Assembly: GCA_001414345.1 (NCBI GenBank)
Contig: LLCB01000431.1
Coordinates: 1-37,952 of the forward strand
DNA: 37,952 nucleotides
Origin: Hymenoscyphus infarciens
Taxonomy: Eukaryota > Ascomycota > Leotiomycetes > Helotiales > Helotiaceae
Direction: 5' to 3'
Position 1 is the first letter of the stretch, and every line of letters begins with the position of its first letter. This document shows, one piece after another, positions 33,623 through 37,952 of the stretch. The notes below the pieces were generated by a model. That model made no database searches. It worked only from the letters and a program-made list of their open reading frames with translations, and was not told where the DNA came from. Made by a program: the position numbers and the translations under genes.

Positions 33623-36600
33623 CTATACTAAAGGCCTGTTTACTATACTATAGGATATTATAGAAGAGGAAACACTTTAATACTATAGCTTAACTTCTAC
33701 TAAATTTTATAATAAATATAAGTACTTAATAACATTTAATTATATTTAGAGAGATACTTATTATTTATAAGCTAGAAAATAAGAGTTACTAGTTATAGTT
33801 TTATATTACTTACTAGGTTATATACGTATATCTATATTATAAGAATAGAAGTATTTACTTCTTAAGAACTATTACTTCTCTACCTCTTATCTTTAGCTAT
33901 CTTAACTATTTATTAGTTAAGGAAGAAGCGACCTAGGTATTATCTACCTTACCTCTATATCTCTTATCTAAGTAACCTTAACTACGTTATATCTTCTTCC
34001 TTCTAAGTATTACTAGCCCTAATTCGAATTACTATACTATAGTTCTTAGAATCGCGACTTTATAAGTGCTTACCTTTAAGTTAATTAAAGTTAGTTTATA
34101 TCTTTTCCTTATCTTACTCTACTACTAGTATCTTAACTACTATTTACTTAAATACTAATAGTAATAATACTTACTAGTCTTAATTAACTTTATAATATAT
34201 ATTAGAGGAAGCTATAATATATTAACTTTCTAATAATTAACTAGATCTTACTTTCTTTTTAAGGTTTTTAAGTATAACTCTTTTTATAATATTATATAAT
34301 ATTATAAGATTAGAGTAACTTTAGATATCTACTTTTTATAAAAGTATTTATTTTAGACGTACTAGTATCTTATCTAAAGCTAATTATTACTTAGTAAAAA
34401 TAGTTTAACTATAGGCTTAAGTATAGAAGATCCCTTTTATAAAGATATTATTTAAAACTAAGTACTCTAACTTTAAAGTTCTTAGAGATAAAAAAATCTA
34501 GCTTTAGACTTTAATTAGTAGAAGTACTATTAGATATATATATACTATTATTTTTCGGTTCCTCTACTAGAAGAATTACTTACCTTATAAGAATAACCTA
34601 CTTTTTAATAAAGTAGATGCTATTTTATATAGTAGAAGAGTCTAGAGTAAGTTAGCCCTCTTAATTAATAGAGAATAAATAAAAGAGAAGCTTAGAAAAT
34701 ATAATACTAGTAAGGAAGAGGATAATAATAATAAAGGCTTTTTTAACTTAGCTATATTCTTAAAGCCTTTACTAGAAATAATTATAAAATTCTAAATTAA
34801 AGACTTAGAAGAATAAACCTAAGAGGAATATAAAGAGAGACCGACTATTAAGAATATATTAGCCTTAAATCTAGATATACTAAATATACTACTACTAGAC
34901 TTATAGACTAGCCTAGGAACGCGAAGTACTTTAGTTATACTAACTACGCCTAGTCTAGAATCGTAGAACTCCGGCTTCTTAGAGTCGAGTATAGTAGAGT
35001 TTAAGCTAGGCGCCTTTTTAAGTAATAGTATATCTAAGCTAGAAAGTTTACCTAAGAAGAAGGTTGTTTTATAAGTGCTTATATTAAGCTTAATATACTA
35101 TATAGCTAAATTTCCTTTAATAAGGAAGTTTTTATAAAACGTATAATATACTTTCTAAATCTCTATAACTTAGTATCTTATTAGACTAGGAAAATTATAA
35201 ATTATAATTATTAATAATAAGACTATAGCCTAGCTCTAATAAGGCGTAGATAGTAATTTCTAGATTTTAAAGGAAATAGAGAATCTTTTTTAAGATATTA
35301 TAGAAGTAAAAAATAGTTTAACTAGGTTTATTAAGATTAAGGTTAATAATAAGTAAGTATATATACTATACTACTAAATTAAGGTTATTAGATAGTTAGG
35401 ATTAGAATTAGTAGGCTTAAAAGTTAATAATTTAGATAATAATAATAATATAATTAAAAACTAGAAAGATATATAGTAAGCTAGCTCTTCTTCTTTTCTT
35501 AGATTATTTACTAATAGGCTTAGCTCTTAGATAACCCTTTAAATAGGAAACTTTATTAGTTTCTACTATACTATAATTATAAAGGAGTATATTAATTACC
35601 TTTATATAATAGACCTAATTCTTAAAGAAGAGAGACCTAACTTACTATTTCTTCTAATTTAAGAAATAAGAGTATATAATCTAATAGTTAGCACGTAACT
35701 ACTTTAAGCTATATACTTATAAATAGCTATTACTTTAAAGAGGATTTAGAAGAAGCTGGTAAACCGTTTACTAGCTAGATAATAATCTTAAAGTTATATA
35801 TAAGTAGATTTAAGAGATTTATAAGGTAGTATATTATTTATTTATAGAAGTCTTATACTAGGTTCTCTTAGGTAGAAGAGTTTATAGAATTAAGTAAGAT
35901 TATAAGGTCTTTTTTTAATAGATTTAAGTTCTACTTAGAGTTCTTCGGTCTTTCCTCTTCTATAGAATTAATAGAATATATACTTAATAGAGTTTAATAA
36001 GATTTAATAGCTTAAAGGTTATTTTTCCTTAATAGATATATAATAATAAGAGTTAATAAATCTAAAGTAGTATATTAGCTAAAAAGGTCTTTTAATAGAT
36101 TTAAATAGAATTTAAAGACTCTTAGTAGTATATTAGAGTTTTTAAAGAAGTAGACTTAGTATTAATAATATAATAGAATAAAAGTACTATAATTACTATC
36201 TACTCTTATAAAGTAAGGTGTTCTAGTTATATAATATAGATAATATAGGTAATCTTAATATATTATAAGTAAGACTATTTATAAGTTACTTCTAAACTAT
36301 AAATAAAATCTTAAAATATAGTTAAGATAATAGAAGCTAATTATCTATAATCTATAAAATAGTATAGTTAATAGTATTATTAAAATAAAATATAATAGTA
36401 TTTTTAATTAATATATTATAATAATATTCTAATAATATATATCTAAATATATATATTTTAAAAACTTATAAATATAAAAGTCTACTTTTTCTTAAGCTAA
36501 AGCTATTTATACTTTTTAATATACTCTTCTATTACTAATTAGTAGAAATTATTTATTATAGACTAAAAAGTCTAAATTAAGTATACTAAGCGATTTTATA

Positions 36601-36840
36601 ATAAGTATAGAGTTTAACTAACTATCTAGTTAAAAATTAGTATTTAAGAATTATTAAATATTTAAACTATATATTATATATCTACTACTATATACTAAGA
36701 ATAGAAGACTAGAGATATTTAGTATATTCTACTAAATATCTTATATAAATTTTATAGAATATAATTAACTCTAAGACTTTAAATATAAAAGAAAGTCTAG
36801 TTATAACTTATTAGTATTTAATTAAAGGTTTATATTTAAA
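33623..36840. other. RIP-degraded DNA with a weak plus-strand frame
   Basis: About 3.2 kb without a recognised gene. From about 34920 to 35130 a plus-strand frame has few stops and good protein composition (for example NSGFLESSIVEFKLGAFL near 34965). It continues more weakly to about 35350. GC content and CG dinucleotides are locally higher there. This may be the relic of one more transposon-borne gene; I could not identify it and did not find a partner domain. Confidence 0.4.
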
Positions 36841-36844
36841 GCTT

Positions 36845-37102
36845 ATTTAATTTAAACTAAAACTCGATCGACTATTTATTACTATAAGAGTATTTCTATT
36901 TAAGCTATTCTAAAGTACTTCTAGTATTTTAAATATTCTTTTCTTAATATTAACTTAGCTAATAAGATTAAATAATATAATTCTATACTAGAATTCTAAG
37001 TAATTAAGTACTTTAAACTAATTATATTAGTCTATTACTACTATTTTAACTAATAACTAAAAGTATTTTACTAAGATATTAATATAGGAGATAGAAAGTA
37101 TA
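36845..37102 (-). repeat. Right arm of inverted flank, inside the satellite
   Basis: Reverse-complement homologue of about 1984-2240. The block 37052-37078 is identical over 27 bp to 2008-2034 on the other strand, and 37091-37102 to 1984-1995. Further inward the similarity is lower but collinear (for example TATTATTTAATCTTATTAGC against TATTATTTACTTTTATTAAC). The two arms have diverged by substitutions and small gaps. Confidence 0.75.
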
Positions 37103-37134
37103 TTTATTACTATTTTATAAAAATAAAAATAAGC

Positions 37135-37952
37135 TTTCTTTTTATCTTCTTCTAAATAAAAGCTATTAAAAGTTAAGATATAAATAGATTAAGCTTATTA
37201 TAAAACTATATTTAAGAAGAGATAAGATATAAATAAGTCTTCTTCTTCTTCTTCTTCTTTTAAATAAGCTATTAAAAGATAATCTATAAATAGGTTATCT
37301 TTATTATAAAAGTAGATAACTTAATAAAAGAGATATTATAAATAAGTCTTCTTCTTCTTCTTTTAAATAAGCTATTAAAAGATAATCTATAAATAGATTA
37401 TCTTTATTATAAAAGTAGATAACTTAATAAAAGATATATTATAAATAAATCTTATTTTTCTTTTTTTTTTAAATAAGCTATTAAAAGATAATCTATAAAT
37501 AGGTAATCTTTATTAAAAATAAATCTTCTTCTTCTTCTTTTAAATTAGCTATTAAAAGATAATCTATAAATAGCTTATCTTTATTATAAAAGTATATAAC
37601 TTAATAAAAGATAATCTATAAATATATTATCTTTATTATAAAAGTATATAACTTAATATAAGTCTTCTTTTTCTTCTTTTAAATAAGCTATTAAAAGATA
37701 ATCTATAAATAGATAATCTTTATTATAAAAGTAGATAACTTAATAAAAGATATATTATAAATAAGTCTTCTTCTTCTTCTTTTAAATAAGCTATTAAAAG
37801 ATAAGCTATAAATAGCTTATCTTTCTTATAAAAGTAGATAACTTAATAAAAGATATACTATAAATAAGTCTTCTTCTTCTTATTTTAAATAAACTATTAA
37901 AAGATAATCTATAAATAGGTAATCTTTATTTTAAAAGTAGATAACTTAATAA
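37135..37952 (-). repeat. Right terminal satellite array (inverted copy of the left family)
   Basis: Units on the plus strand read CTTCTTCTTTTAAATAAGC, TATTAAAAGATAATCTATAAATAG, then TTATCTTTATTATAAAAGTAG. This is the reverse complement of the left array. The marker AAATAAGCTATTAAAAG recurs at about 37262, 37365, 37471, 37542, 37681, 37783 and 37887, i.e. mostly 102-106 bp apart, with one 71-bp and one 139-bp step. The units nearest the core are degenerate, and those at the window edge are regular, as on the left. The array runs off the window. Confidence 0.93.

Noticed and set aside
1..37952. Apicomplexan, insect or mitochondrial AT-rich DNA
   Set aside because: Simple AT bias would lower all C- and G-containing dinucleotides. 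Here CpA and TpG are lost while CT, CC, CG and GA stay common, and the identified element is a Pezizomycotina-type copia with RIP-type LTR differences.
1..37952. Short open reading frames on both strands
   Set aside because: They are short, lack start context and known domains, and fall in frames that differ from the identifiable coding relics; they are random gaps between TAA and TAG.

Overview
The window is almost certainly from a filamentous ascomycete (Pezizomycotina). It is a gene-free, A+T-rich heterochromatic block that has been eroded by repeat-induced point mutation (RIP). The dinucleotides CpA and TpG are almost absent and TpA is hugely over-represented on both strands, which is the classic RIP footprint. 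I found no intact protein-coding gene, tRNA, rRNA or telomeric TTAGGG array. Every stretch of coding appearance is broken by TAA and TAG codons, as expected from CAA, CAG and TGG codons after RIP.

Layout. Both ends lie in the same satellite family in inverted orientation (1-1955 and about 37135-37952). The unit is about 104 bp and is built from two related half-units of about 51 bp. The inverted homology continues inward past the satellite on both sides (about 1984-2240 and 36845-37102, with an identical 27-bp anchor). The whole window is therefore organised as a long, imperfect inverted repeat around a core of about 34.6 kb. Inside the core, a 27-bp motif (8-bp arm, 11-bp middle, 8-bp arm; ideal form GCTATTTA-N11-TAAATAGC) recurs in clusters near 8.8, 10.1-10.6, 15.2-15.8, 24.4 and 28.7-29.4 kb. 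The same motif sits in the satellite half-unit. The 28.7-29.4 kb cluster still shows 49-57 bp spacing and looks like an ancient, decayed array of the same satellite.

The one clearly identifiable element is a nested Ty1/copia LTR retrotransposon at 17593-23737, coded on the minus strand. It has 171-bp LTRs, a perfect 5-bp target duplication (AAAAG) and a single gag-pol frame. The decayed zinc knuckle, protease, integrase (DD35E spacing), reverse transcriptase and RNase H signatures are all in one phase. Its LTRs differ by 18 changes, all transitions in CpA, TpG or CpG contexts. It keeps more CA and TG than its surroundings, so it landed in already degraded DNA and was then mutated itself.

Other supported items are a 182-bp MITE-like element with perfect 19-bp terminal inverted repeats (15544-15725), a 39-bp minisatellite with exact period (31396-31674), and several short tandem repeats. 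There are also three tentative coding relics of unknown identity: + strand 12.8-14.3 kb, + strand 16.85-17.59 kb continuing at 23.74-24.34 kb, and - strand 26.33-25.61 kb. The remaining DNA is RIP-degraded sequence in which I recognise nothing.
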